This document shows positions 26,165 to 35,063 of a stretch of DNA of 64,000 nt, one piece after another. Below the pieces are notes generated by a model. It was not told the origin of the DNA, searched no databases, and saw nothing but the letters and a program-made list of their open reading frames with translations. The translations under genes and the position numbers were made by a program. Source of the stretch: an uncultured Elusimicrobia bacterium (lineage in GTDB: Bacteria; Elusimicrobiota; Elusimicrobia; UBA1565; UBA9628); the NCBI GenBank assembly GCA_903881545.1, contig CAIRTQ010000033.1, positions 1 through 64,000 of the forward strand, written 5' to 3'. Position 1 is the first letter of the stretch; each line of letters opens with the position of its first letter.

Positions 26165-27940
26165 TTGTTTGAGTCATTGGCAAAGTCCAGGGTGTTCTGC
26201 GTCGCGCCATGGCGCAACCTGTTCGTGCGCGAGGACGGGTTGGCGTCCGTGTGTTGCATGGCAACGGACCAAACCAAGAATTCCCTCTGGCGCATGAGCC
26301 TGCAGGAGACATGGAATTCTCCCGAGATCAAGCAGATGCGTCTCAACATGCTGCAGGGGAGAAAGAGCCTGCCCTGCATGAAATGCTATGAGGTCGAGGC
26401 CGCCGGTGCGGAAAGTCTGCGCACGGAGCAAAACAGGACGGTGGAAAGCCTTGCGGATGTCGCGGCGCGCACGGGATGCGAGGGGCAGGTCGATCGTGCC
26501 CATTTAATCTCCCTGGAATTGAATCTATCGAACACTTGCAATTATCGCTGCCGTTACTGTAATCCACGGCGCAGCACCGCATGGCATAAGGACTTCATGG
26601 CCGTCTCCAACAATAATTGGGGATACCCTGCGACATTGACGGCTACGGATGATTTCCCAGGGCTGTATGAACAGATCCGCGCCATGTTGTCGCACCTGCA
26701 AAGGATCAGCTTCGCGGGCGGAGAGCCTTTGATATCGAATTGGCAACATGAGATCCTCGGAATCTTGCTGGCCGGGGGAAGGCCGGATGTCTCGATCAGC
26801 TACACCACGAATTTTTCTAACTTGGTCCATCAGGGGACCGATATCTTGGAATTGTGGAAACGATTCCGGCATGTCTCCGTCATGGCGAGTCTCGATGCTC
26901 CGGAAAAGCGCGGGGAGTATATTCGTAAAGGGCAAGAATGGGGCCAGGTGATAAGGAACCGGGAACGCTTGATGGAGGCTTGCCCCCATGTGGTCTTCGG
27001 CATTGCACCCACGCTCTCGGCAATGAATGCGTTCTGTCTGCCCGATTTCCATCGCGACTGGCTGGAAAAAGGATATCTCGGGCCCAATAGCATTTGCATC
27101 GGGACGCTGTTCGTGCCTTTGGAGTACCGCATCCAGATTCTGCCGGACCATCTGAAGCGCAAGGCAGTCGAGCGGTATCAAGAACATGCCGCCTATCTCC
27201 ACCATAGATTTGGCAAGCTCGCGGAACGTGACATATCTCGGTTCGAGGATGCCGTCCGCTTCATGCGGGATAAGGATTTGAGTTGCCTCATCGGCCGTTT
27301 CAGGAAGAAGACTCGGGAGTTGGACGAAATCAGGAAGGAAAGATTCGAGGAGGTGTTCCCGGAACTTGCGGAGCTTATGGATGAGCCATGGGCATCAGGA
27401 GCAGGTCCGGCTCGGGGCCGGCCCGGTGCTGATGCGAGTTCAGAGGATCCACCCGTGCCGACGGCGCAACAGACGCAGAGAGCGGTGACAAGTTACAGGG
27501 ATCTGCTGAGTCTGGATACGCTGGAGCCGTTTCAGGTGGCCGAAACCCACTTGGAGATAGGGGCTTTGTATAAGCGGATAGGCCGTCTTGATGATGCGGT
27601 GCAGGAATTCCTTCAGGTGATCAAGGTGCATGCTTCGCCCGCGGAATCATGGATGGACCTGTGGGGCGAGGTCGGGTTCCTATGCGCGGAGATGGGGAGA
27701 ATCAAGGAAGCGGAATCTGGGTTCCAAGACTTGTTATCCCGGGAGGGGCGCACCCTTGAGCAGACGGCCGGGGCGCGCATCGGACTGGGGCGGCTGTACC
27801 AGTGCGCTGGCCGTGCCCTAGACGCTCTGCCGGAATATCAGAAGGTCTTAGAGGCGGATGACTCCCCTGCCGGCGCCAAGGCGCAGGCCTCTCGCGAGAT
27901 GGACCGTGTTCTCTTGGAAATGGGATTGGCCTTACATTAA
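26165..27940 (+). CDS. SPASM-first radical SAM protein with C-terminal TPR (family E copy 2)
   Basis: This 591-aa protein probably starts at TTG 26165, since an in-frame TGA lies at about 26132. Its N-terminal half has FCVAPWRNLFVREDGLASVCC ... CMKCYEVE. The core is CNYRCRYC (C125, C129, C132) with FAGGEPLISN. Compared with copy 1 it gains a C-terminal extension from residue about 415 with TPR units (VAETHLEIGALYKRIGRLDDAVQEF, GARIGLGRLYQCAGRALDALPEY). The TPR may dock a protein partner. It converges on the minus-strand block 12 bases away. Confidence 0.83.
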   Translation: MFESLAKSRVFCVAPWRNLFVREDGLASVCCMATDQTKNSLWRMSLQETWNSPEIKQMRLNMLQGRKSLPCMKCYEVEAAGAESLRTEQNRTVESLADVAARTGCEGQVDRAHLISLELNLSNTCNYRCRYCNPRRSTAWHKDFMAVSNNNWGYPATLTATDDFPGLYEQIRAMLSHLQRISFAGGEPLISNWQHEILGILLAGGRPDVSISYTTNFSNLVHQGTDILELWKRFRHVSVMASLDAPEKRGEYIRKGQEWGQVIRNRERLMEACPHVVFGIAPTLSAMNAFCLPDFHRDWLEKGYLGPNSICIGTLFVPLEYRIQILPDHLKRKAVERYQEHAAYLHHRFGKLAERDISRFEDAVRFMRDKDLSCLIGRFRKKTRELDEIRKERFEEVFPELAELMDEPWASGAGPARGRPGADASSEDPPVPTAQQTQRAVTSYRDLLSLDTLEPFQVAETHLEIGALYKRIGRLDDAVQEFLQVIKVHASPAESWMDLWGEVGFLCAEMGRIKEAESGFQDLLSREGRTLEQTAGARIGLGRLYQCAGRALDALPEYQKVLEADDSPAGAKAQASREMDRVLLEMGLALH

Positions 27941-27952
27941 GATGCCGCAGCA

Positions 27953-28807
27953 CTACGGCAGCCACGCCCCCGCCTGTTCGGGAGGCTTCTCGTCCGGGAT
28001 GACCTTCCATTCATCGCACGGGCAGAAGGGCACATCGCAGGGTAAGGGCTCCGACAGTAGGGAGAATGACGGTTCAAAGATGTTGCCGATGATATGGCGG
28101 TCGCCGATCTGGCCGCAACGGGCCACGTTGCCATTGGGCAGAAGAAGCGCCCCCAGGCGCCCGGCTTGGCACAAGACCCCCTTATGGCCCTTATCCGCCA
28201 CCCAGTGGTCCGACATGCCAAGGATGCTCTTTTGTTCGGCGTTATAGCCTGCCGGATATTCCACGCCCTCGTGGGTCCCGATGAAAGGCACCAGCTTGAG
28301 GCTTTCTCCGATGGTCTTGAACGCTTCCACATAGCGCGGTATGTCCGGGATGAACGGCGGCCATGCCACCAGGTTGATGACGCCCAAATTGACCCCGCGC
28401 TTCCTCAAGAGGGCAACCGTATTCAGGAAATCGTCGAGCCGGTGATGCTCGGGATGGAAGCTCACTGACAGGGAGACTTTCGCCGGGTCGCAGCGCGACG
28501 TGAATTCCTCTAGGTGCACGGAGACATTGGTGGTGATGTTGATGGGCCAATGCCAGCGAGAGATCCTCGCGATGATGTCGAGGAAGCCGGGGTAGGTGAA
28601 GGGCTCCCCTCCGTTGATGACCAGGAAACAGCGCCCGTAGTGCTCATGCATTCGGCCCCAGCATTCCTCCCATTCCGCCGGGCTCTTGTAGACATTGCGT
28701 TTGGCGTATTCCTCCCAACGCGCAGCGAACAGGCAATAGGTGCACCGGTAATTGCAGCTCCAGTGGATGTTCCAGCTGAACCGCACCTGCTCATTCATTG
28801 CGGGCAT
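27953..28807 (-). CDS. Radical SAM protein, family A copy 5 (CG subtype)
   Basis: The track ORF runs to 28906 and overlaps the upstream gene; ATG 28807 is preferred, and GTG 28825 overlapping the upstream TAG is possible. The protein has VRFSWNIHWSCNYRCTYCLFAARWEE, INGGEPFTYPGF, TTNVS, HPEH and the tail LCQAGRLGALLLPNGNVARCG...LPCDVPFCPCDEW. It is the last gene of a three-gene minus-strand operon (copy 6, family C, copy 5). Confidence 0.85.
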   Translation of the reverse strand: MPAMNEQVRFSWNIHWSCNYRCTYCLFAARWEEYAKRNVYKSPAEWEECWGRMHEHYGRCFLVINGGEPFTYPGFLDIIARISRWHWPINITTNVSVHLEEFTSRCDPAKVSLSVSFHPEHHRLDDFLNTVALLRKRGVNLGVINLVAWPPFIPDIPRYVEAFKTIGESLKLVPFIGTHEGVEYPAGYNAEQKSILGMSDHWVADKGHKGVLCQAGRLGALLLPNGNVARCGQIGDRHIIGNIFEPSFSLLSEPLPCDVPFCPCDEWKVIPDEKPPEQAGAWLP

Positions 28808-28824
28808 GCCAATCTTGGGGCCCA

Positions 28825-29958
28825 CTAGGGCTTCGCCATGGCCTCGTTGTACTCCGTCATGATCTGGGACGGCTCCTTGGGCCGGTGGATCACGTGCGCC
28901 GGCCATTCGTTAATCCCGGCGGGGTTGTGCCGCGGGCAGGTGCGGAAGCAGCCATCCCCTTCGCGCAAGGCGCGGCGGATGGCCCGGTAGCGCGGGCCAT
29001 CCCATATCTCCAGGAAGCTCTTTTCCGCCAAGCTGTCCTCGAAGCCGCCGTAAATGTCGCAGGGCAAGACCCGTCCGTCCACGCTGAACATGAACTGCCC
29101 CCAGGGCTCCCGGCAGAAATTCATGGCTGGGTCCGGCGCGGCCGTCTGGCCGAACTTGTGCGGCAATTCGATTTCGATCCCCACCTCTGTCGCCACGCGG
29201 CGGGCCTCGTCAATACAGCGATTGGCCAGTTCCGGTTTGAAGTATAGGGAAAGGTATTTTTGCTGCGACTCGTAGATATAGAAGTATCCAGCCCGGACCC
29301 GGTCCGCCCCCATGTCTTTGGCGAAGCGCACGAAATCCGGCAGTCTTTCTACATTCAAGGTGGTCATGACGAACATGAAGTACAGTTTTGGATTGCCGGT
29401 GTTCCCGCGCAAGCGCTGAAGCTCTCGGATGTTCTCCGTCACACGGTCGAAGGCGTTGTAGCGCATCATCAGTTTATGAGTGGCGGCGTCGCTGGCATGC
29501 AGGGAGAGTTGTAGGGTGTAGCGGCTGTCCGAGCCGGCGATCAGCTCGCGCATGCGCGGGTTTAGATGGGAGGCGTTGGTGGCGATGAATTTGTCCACAT
29601 GAGGGAATTCATTGTTGAGATACTCAAGGATGTGTTCCGCGTCCGGCAGGCCCAGGAATTCTCCGGAACCGGACAGGACGACCTGCTGGGCCCGCCGCAG
29701 CACCGGAGCCAGTTCCTGCCCGAAGCGCTTGAGGTATTCGTCCAGATGAAACAGGGGGTAGCCGTTGCCTTTGGAGCAGAAGATACAGTCCGCGTTACAG
29801 GCGGCGTGGAGCTGCATGAAGAAGGTGCGCGGAACGCTGGAGAGGATGATGCGGCGTTCCTGCCACTCCCGCTCGTTCAGGTCGGAATTCTCTTTCTGTA
29901 GTTTCTCCCAGACCGTGCGCCGCAGGGTGGAAGGGCGCGTTAAGGTCGCCGTCGTCAT
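28825..29958 (-). CDS. Radical SAM-SPASM protein (family C copy 1)
   Basis: This 377-aa protein has the N-terminal motif NSDLNEREWQERRIILSSVP, then the core CNADCIFC (C54, C58, C61). GSGEFLGLPDA stands where GGEP is expected. ATNASHLNPRMRELIAGSDSRYTLQLSLHA and a SPASM-like tail (CREPWGQFMFSVDGRVLPCD ... GCFRTCPRHNPAG) follow. It is nearly colinear with the gene at 46629-47777 and with the third domain of the 1302-aa protein. Its start overlaps the stop of family A copy 6 (ATGA). Confidence 0.88.
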   Translation of the reverse strand: MTTATLTRPSTLRRTVWEKLQKENSDLNEREWQERRIILSSVPRTFFMQLHAACNADCIFCSKGNGYPLFHLDEYLKRFGQELAPVLRRAQQVVLSGSGEFLGLPDAEHILEYLNNEFPHVDKFIATNASHLNPRMRELIAGSDSRYTLQLSLHASDAATHKLMMRYNAFDRVTENIRELQRLRGNTGNPKLYFMFVMTTLNVERLPDFVRFAKDMGADRVRAGYFYIYESQQKYLSLYFKPELANRCIDEARRVATEVGIEIELPHKFGQTAAPDPAMNFCREPWGQFMFSVDGRVLPCDIYGGFEDSLAEKSFLEIWDGPRYRAIRRALREGDGCFRTCPRHNPAGINEWPAHVIHRPKEPSQIMTEYNEAMAKP

Positions 29959-30938
29959 GGCATCGTGCCGAGGGCCAACTTTTGGGCGTCTACGGGCTGC
30001 AAACGGTTCTCCTGCAACATCATTTTTTTCTCATCGTCTTCCCAGGCGGATTGGAACTCTTTGCACCGGCAATAATCGACCGGGCAAGGCCGCCCCGTTT
30101 CCAGGAGTTTGACTTCGGGGGCGAAGATGGAGGCGATGGACTGATCCTCATGGCACAATTGTCCGCAGCGGTAGATCTTTCCGTCGGCCTGGACGACGGC
30201 GTATCTCTGTCCGGCGCCGCAGATTTTGCCGCGCACCGGGATTGGCTCGAGATTGACGGTCTCCGGACCAATCTCCTGGCCGATGACTTCCTTAATCAGT
30301 AGGCGTTCCTCTGACGAATACGCGAACGGATAGTCTTTGGCCTGGTAGGCGCCCCAATACATCGCCAGATTCATGTGCACGCCGTTCTGCGCGAAGCGTC
30401 GTTTGAAATCCGGCATACCCGCCAACTGGGCGGGATAGGCGAGATAACATACATTGGCCGTGAAGCCATGCTTGCGCAGAAGTAGCACATTGTTGAGAAA
30501 AAGGTCGAAATCGGTGTTTAAGGGGTGGAAGGTGCAGTCCAATTCCGCATGGGCCGGATCCACGGCCGTGACGAATTTGTGGAGCGAATCGGTGCGCGAG
30601 CCGTTGGTCGTCACCTGGACATCATGCCACCGCGTGATGGTCGCGATCACCTCGACGAATCCGGGATAGGTGAACGGCTCCCCGGCCGTGATGCGGAGTT
30701 GGCAGCTGCCATGCCGGGCATGCATCCGCTCCCAGACCTCCCCCCATTCCTGCGGGGATTTGTAGGTGTTCTTCTTGGCCAGCTCGGCCCAGCCAGCCGA
30801 GGTATAGAAGCAGTAGGGGCACCGGTAGTTGCAGTTATAATGCATGTCCCAAGCCAGGACTAGCCGCCGCTTAGGCAGCTTCGATTCCATGTTCATCTGC
30901 GGCACCGGCTGAGACGCGCTTTCGCTGGTCGGGTTCAT
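29955..30938 (-). CDS. Radical SAM protein, family A copy 6 (CG subtype)
   Basis: This 327-aa protein has LVLAWDMHYNCNYRCPYCFYTSAGWAE, ITAGEPFTYPGF (TAGEP instead of GGEP), TTNGSRTD and HPLN. The tail is ICGAGQRYAVVQADGKIYRCG...RPCPVDYCRCKEF. ATG 30938 and two internal ATGs are possible starts. It is the first gene of the minus-strand operon, read from the promoter at 30997-31026. Confidence 0.85.
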   Translation of the reverse strand: MNPTSESASQPVPQMNMESKLPKRRLVLAWDMHYNCNYRCPYCFYTSAGWAELAKKNTYKSPQEWGEVWERMHARHGSCQLRITAGEPFTYPGFVEVIATITRWHDVQVTTNGSRTDSLHKFVTAVDPAHAELDCTFHPLNTDFDLFLNNVLLLRKHGFTANVCYLAYPAQLAGMPDFKRRFAQNGVHMNLAMYWGAYQAKDYPFAYSSEERLLIKEVIGQEIGPETVNLEPIPVRGKICGAGQRYAVVQADGKIYRCGQLCHEDQSIASIFAPEVKLLETGRPCPVDYCRCKEFQSAWEDDEKKMMLQENRLQPVDAQKLALGTMP

Positions 30939-30996
30939 TGAGGGAGTCGAATTGCTGCGGCCGAGTGGAGCGCCTAGTCAGCCTCCGAATTTTTAG

Positions 30997-31026
30997 ATTG
31001 TAGGAATTCCAGAGGGGAGTTGTCCA
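30997..31026 (-). promoter_or_regulatory. Predicted sigma-70 promoter of the minus-strand radical SAM operon
   Basis: On the minus strand TGGACA (31026-31021) and TACAAT (31002-30997) are spaced by 18 bases, each one mismatch from consensus. Expected start is near 30990, about 50 bases before ATG 30938. Confidence 0.65.
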
Positions 31027-31083
31027 TGCTTGCCTGCTCGCGAATGTCAGGCCTCGGGCGCGTCGCATCGGGTCGCAGTGCTT

Positions 31084-31092
31084 TGGTATAAT
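31084..31092 (+). promoter_or_regulatory. Predicted extended -10 promoter of the plus-strand radical SAM operon
   Basis: TGG-TATAAT (31084-31092) is a perfect extended -10 element; no good -35 box is seen. The expected start near 31099 gives a leader of about 125 bases before the TTG start at 31223. It is back to back with the minus-strand promoter. Confidence 0.55.
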
Positions 31093-31222
31093 CAAACGCG
31101 GACGAACCGTATTGCCCGCCCAATAGCTCCAAGTGCCATCCAAGAACGCGCCGGACCCGCAAGCTGCTGGTTGGATCGGAAGTGGGGCATGTGCCCAGCC
31201 GATTCTTGACCGGGAGAGCCAG

Positions 31223-32269
31223 TTGGATAGGGAGCGCTTTGAAAGGAACCGCGATCTCAACGATATGGAAACGCGCTCCCGCAAAATCGTGCTCCAATCC
31301 AACCCCCTGCGTTTTGGCGTCATCGCAACGACTGTCTGCAACTTGCGATGCATCATGTGTCTGAGTTCGCGGCATACCAAGGATGCTACTCTGTCTGCGT
31401 CTGCGTTGGCTAAGATAGATGAATTGCTGCCTTTCTTGGAAAGGATCGAATGGCAGGGCGGTGAAGTCTTTGGAATCGACCACATCAGGGATTATTTCGT
31501 CACCCTCTCGCGCTACCCCCAGATCAGCCATCGGTTCACGACCAACGGGCTCTTGCTGGATGAGGAGTGGATTGAACTCTTGCTCGCGTGCCGGTCGGAG
31601 ATCACATTCTCCATTGACGGCGCCCGCAAGGAGACCTATGAGCGCATCCGGCGTGGCGGACGCTTTGAAGACTTGATACGCAATTTGAATCTTATCAGAA
31701 AGATGGAAATGGAACACCATAAGAGCATAAGGCGGCATCTTACGGTCGTCGTGATGGCATCGAATTGCCAGGAACTGGCAGAGTTCGTCCCGTTCGCGGC
31801 GGCGTTCGGATTTTATTCGTTGAGTTTTCGGCCAGTGATGTTATTGGAAAACGAAGAGAATATATTCCAGAGACCGGATTTCGATGGCCGTAGCCTCGCC
31901 GTCACGGGTGAACTCATGAGGCGCAAGTGCGAGGAATTGAATATCGCTTTTTGTTGGATGCTCCCGACGCCGCCGGAAGACCAGTCTCCCCGCACCGCGG
32001 TCCCCGTCCCGCTCGCGGCCGACCGGCTCTTTTGTAATTACCCGTGGAAGTCTCTATGGATATCCGCCGATAGGGAGGGCGACATCTTCCCTGATTGCTG
32101 GTGCCGGCAACCCATCGGCAATGTCTCGACCGAAACTTGTCTACAGGCTTGGAACAGCGAGAAGATGCAGGAATACCGTCGGCGCATCATCATGCATGAC
32201 TCAGGTCTCTGCAACAAGGATTGCGTGACCGGCTATTCCGCGGCCGTGGACCCGAAGAACTATGAGTGA
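31223..32269 (+). CDS. Radical SAM-SPASM protein (family B copy 2)
   Basis: The track start is GTG 31133. I choose TTG 31223 because GGGAG (31212-31216) sits six bases upstream and the family motif NRDLN-x-x-E begins just after it; this gives 348 aa. The core is CNLRCIMC (C39, C43, C46) with EWQGGEVFGIDHI and TTNGLLLDEEWIELL. The tail is CNYPWKSLWISADREGDIFPDCWC ... CNKDCVTGYSA. It is the first gene of the plus-strand operon and is followed by a CC-subtype family A gene. Confidence 0.85.
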   Translation: MDRERFERNRDLNDMETRSRKIVLQSNPLRFGVIATTVCNLRCIMCLSSRHTKDATLSASALAKIDELLPFLERIEWQGGEVFGIDHIRDYFVTLSRYPQISHRFTTNGLLLDEEWIELLLACRSEITFSIDGARKETYERIRRGGRFEDLIRNLNLIRKMEMEHHKSIRRHLTVVVMASNCQELAEFVPFAAAFGFYSLSFRPVMLLENEENIFQRPDFDGRSLAVTGELMRRKCEELNIAFCWMLPTPPEDQSPRTAVPVPLAADRLFCNYPWKSLWISADREGDIFPDCWCRQPIGNVSTETCLQAWNSEKMQEYRRRIIMHDSGLCNKDCVTGYSAAVDPKNYE

Positions 32270-32350
32270 TCCTTTAGCACTTACGCGCAGATCATGTCGC
32301 GATGTTTGTGCCCAGTGCTTGCCCGGGAGGCATCCCAAAAGGAGAAACCC

Positions 32351-33316
32351 ATGCTAGAACGATTGCCTGTCCCGCCCCGGTTCCCCCGCAAGGGCCCGCT
32401 CTACAGAGTCTATTGGAATTGGGAAATCACATACGAATGCAATTACCAGTGCTCCTACTGTTACTTCTGGAAGGAGGAGCGCTACCGACAGGTCTATCCG
32501 AGCGTCTCCACGGGGCGGTGGCGGCAGATTTGGGAGGCCATCTTCGAGGATTACGGTTGCGGGCACATCCGATTCTCGGGTGGAGAGCCCTTCGTTTATC
32601 CTGATTTCATCGGGCTCGTGTCGGCTCTGGCCGGGATGCATACCGTTGATGTGACTACCAATCTGGCTTTTGATGTGCACCGTTTTCTGCGGGAAGTCGA
32701 GCCAGGCGGAGTCACTCTGTCCGCGAGCTTCCATCCCGAGTTTGTTGCTTTGCGGGATTTTTTGGATTCGGTCAGGCTGCTGCAGGAGTGCGGTTTCCCG
32801 ACCAGCATCGCCTATGTTGCGTACCCGCCCCACTTGGCGGATCTGGAACGATATAAATCCGAAGCGGAGAAAGGCTCCCTCTTCAAAATCATCCCGTTCC
32901 ATGGCGAGTTTGAAGGCAAGAGATACCCTGACGGCTACAGCCCCGAGCAGAAGAAGCTCCTGGAGGGTGCTGCGGCGAACACCACGAACCCGTCTCAAAA
33001 GGAGATCAACACTCAATTCCTGGATAGAGGCGCGAGCCAGAAGGGATCCTCGATGGAGAAATCCTGCCACATGGGCGAGTTGTATGCTAGAATCCTGCCG
33101 AGCGGCGAAGTGACCCGATGTTGCCACCCCGACAGCGGGAAGATTGGGAGCATCTTTAGTCCTGGATTGAGGCTCCTGGACGCCCCGGCACCATGCGCTG
33201 TGGAGGCGTGCCCTTGCTGGAAAGCCATGATCGTCGGCCGTATTGAAGATAAGTATTCGATCCTTTGGGAAATGCCAGCGCCCAAGAAAGACGGAAGCCC
33301 CGCGCCGCGGCTTTGA
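32351..33316 (+). CDS. Radical SAM protein, family A copy 7 (CC subtype)
   Basis: ATG 32351 has AAGGAG six bases upstream, so the longer track start (32294) is rejected; this gives 321 aa. It has YWNWEITYECNYQCSYCYFWKEERY, FSGGEPFVYP, TTNLAFD, HPEF and the tail SCHMGELYARILPSGEVTRCCH...APCAVEACPCWKAM. It is closest to copy 1: both begin with YWNWE or HWNWE and both adjoin a family B gene. Confidence 0.86.
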   Translation: MLERLPVPPRFPRKGPLYRVYWNWEITYECNYQCSYCYFWKEERYRQVYPSVSTGRWRQIWEAIFEDYGCGHIRFSGGEPFVYPDFIGLVSALAGMHTVDVTTNLAFDVHRFLREVEPGGVTLSASFHPEFVALRDFLDSVRLLQECGFPTSIAYVAYPPHLADLERYKSEAEKGSLFKIIPFHGEFEGKRYPDGYSPEQKKLLEGAAANTTNPSQKEINTQFLDRGASQKGSSMEKSCHMGELYARILPSGEVTRCCHPDSGKIGSIFSPGLRLLDAPAPCAVEACPCWKAMIVGRIEDKYSILWEMPAPKKDGSPAPRL

Positions 33317-33317
33317 G

Positions 33318-34157
33318 ATGGATGACAAGATTTCGTTCAGTTGGGACCTGCACTTCGTCTGCAACTACCGTTGTCCCTACTGCTGGTTTGACGGGAAATG
33401 GGGCGATCTTTCCAAATTCAACCTTTATCCGTCCTTGGCCGATGTGCTCAAAGCGTGGGGGCGGATTCACGACAGATATGGCGCCGCGCACATCCATCTG
33501 TTAGGGGGAGAGCCGCTCGTATACCCCCGGTTCCCCGAACTTATTAGGGCCTTATCCCGTTCCCACAATGTTTCTTGTACGACCAATTTGTCCGTGGATG
33601 TGGACGAATTCTTGCACGATATCGACTCCGCCCGGGTCCGTTTTTCTCCGACCTTCCACCCGCGATTCGCTGATTTCGATCGATTCGTTTCCAGGCTATT
33701 GAAGCTACAGGGACAGGGCTTGGCGGCCGCCAAGGTGGGCTATCTTGCCTATCCGCCGCAGATCCCGGACTTCGAATCCTTCCGGAAAAGATTCGCAGCG
33801 CATGGGATCGCGCTGGTGGCCATGACCTTTTGGGGTGATTATGGTGGTATTTCGTTCCCAGCCGGGTATTCTCAGGAGGAAAAATCTATCATCGAGCCGT
33901 ATCTGGCGGATCGCGACGGAGAGAAGTTCCAGCTGGAACCGAAAAAAGTCAAAGGCATGCTCTGCGGGGCCGGACAGCGCTATGCGGTCGTGAAGCCGGA
34001 TGGAGCGGTCGTCAGATGCGGCGGGAGCAGCGTTTCGCAGTCGATGGGCAATTTGTTCGATGACCATTTCGCGCTGGCGGATCAGCCCCAACCCTGTGTT
34101 TCAGACCACTGTCCGTGCAATGAATGGGTGGCGCTACTGCTCGAGGAGGTGGCGTGA
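33318..34157 (+). CDS. Radical SAM protein, family A copy 8 (CG subtype)
   Basis: ATG 33318 begins one base after the previous stop (TGAGATG), giving 279 aa; the track start lies inside copy 7. It has ISFSWDLHFVCNYRCPYCWFDGKWGD, LLGGEPLVYP, TTNLSVD, HPRF and the tail LCGAGQRYAVVKPDGAVVRCG...QPCVSDHCPCNEW. It is a minimal form of the family with only six residues before the core strand. GTGA couples it to copy 9. Confidence 0.86.
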   Translation: MDDKISFSWDLHFVCNYRCPYCWFDGKWGDLSKFNLYPSLADVLKAWGRIHDRYGAAHIHLLGGEPLVYPRFPELIRALSRSHNVSCTTNLSVDVDEFLHDIDSARVRFSPTFHPRFADFDRFVSRLLKLQGQGLAAAKVGYLAYPPQIPDFESFRKRFAAHGIALVAMTFWGDYGGISFPAGYSQEEKSIIEPYLADRDGEKFQLEPKKVKGMLCGAGQRYAVVKPDGAVVRCGGSSVSQSMGNLFDDHFALADQPQPCVSDHCPCNEWVALLLEEVA

Positions 34158-35059
34158 GGGGCGCGGCCAAGACTCCGGTCGCGCAGCCTCCGGCCGCCGA
34201 CACTGCGGCTCCTGCGGCGGCGCCGATTGAGTTCAGCTGGGACATTCATCATGCCTGCAATTACCGGTGCCCATACTGCTTCAGCCATGGCCACTGGGAA
34301 GAGCTGGCCCGGATGAACAGATATTTCCCGGTGGCCAAATGGTTGGAGGCATGGCACGCCATCAGATTGCGGCATGGCCGTGCCCGCATCAAGATAGCCT
34401 GCGGCGAACCCTTCACCTATCCCGCTTTTTTCGACTTGGCGGCGGGGTTGTCCCAGGAGCATTCTTTGGAGATCGTCACCAATCTTTCCTGCCGGAAGGA
34501 GGAACTGTCCACATTCTTGGCCGGGGTCTCTCCCGGGGCAGTGACTCTTTATGCCAGCTTCCACCCGCGATTCGCGGAATTTGAGCCTTTTATCGAAAAG
34601 GCGCTGTTGGCCAAGGCCCAGGGCGTCTTGGCCGGCGTCAATTTTGTCGCCTATCCTCCGGACTTGGAGCAAGCGCAGCGGCTCAAGGCGAGTTTTAATG
34701 CTGCCAGCCTCACTTTCGGCATTCTTCCTTTTCGGGGGATGTACCATGGTGCCGTCTATCCTGATTCCTACACCGAAGCGGAGAAGCAGGCCATCCATGA
34801 GACGGCGCGCGGAGCCTCTCCCAAGCAGGTGGAGAATCTCCGCTGGATGGTGGAGCCGGAGCGGACCAGGGGCAGGCTGTGCCGCGCAGGCCAGGCCTTT
34901 GCCTGCGTAGAATCTGATGGGACTGTCTTCCGCTGCGGGGAGTCCAAGCATAAGCCGATTGGATGTATCTTCGACCAAAACCTCGCGTTGTCCGAGGAAC
35001 CGCGTCCATGCGAGAAAGAATCCTGCCCATGCGAGTTCAGGTGGCTGGTGCGGGAGTGA
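34154..35059 (+). CDS. Radical SAM protein, family A copy 9 (CG subtype)
   Basis: The start is taken as GTG 34154, which overlaps the previous stop (GTGA) and follows GAGGAGG by four bases; this gives 301 aa. An Ala/Pro-rich leader of about 25 residues precedes EFSWDIHHACNYRCPYCFSHGHWEE. IACGEPFTYP (CGEP instead of GGEP), VTNLS, HPRF and the tail LCRAGQAFACVESDGTVFRCG...RPCEKESCPCEF follow. Confidence 0.85.
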   Translation: MRGAAKTPVAQPPAADTAAPAAAPIEFSWDIHHACNYRCPYCFSHGHWEELARMNRYFPVAKWLEAWHAIRLRHGRARIKIACGEPFTYPAFFDLAAGLSQEHSLEIVTNLSCRKEELSTFLAGVSPGAVTLYASFHPRFAEFEPFIEKALLAKAQGVLAGVNFVAYPPDLEQAQRLKASFNAASLTFGILPFRGMYHGAVYPDSYTEAEKQAIHETARGASPKQVENLRWMVEPERTRGRLCRAGQAFACVESDGTVFRCGESKHKPIGCIFDQNLALSEEPRPCEKESCPCEFRWLVRE

Positions 35060-35063
35060 AACC

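Noticed and set aside
32354-33364. 336-codon minus-strand ORF
   Set aside because: Antisense to family A copy 7, which has AAGGAG, CNYQCSYC and the cysteine tail.
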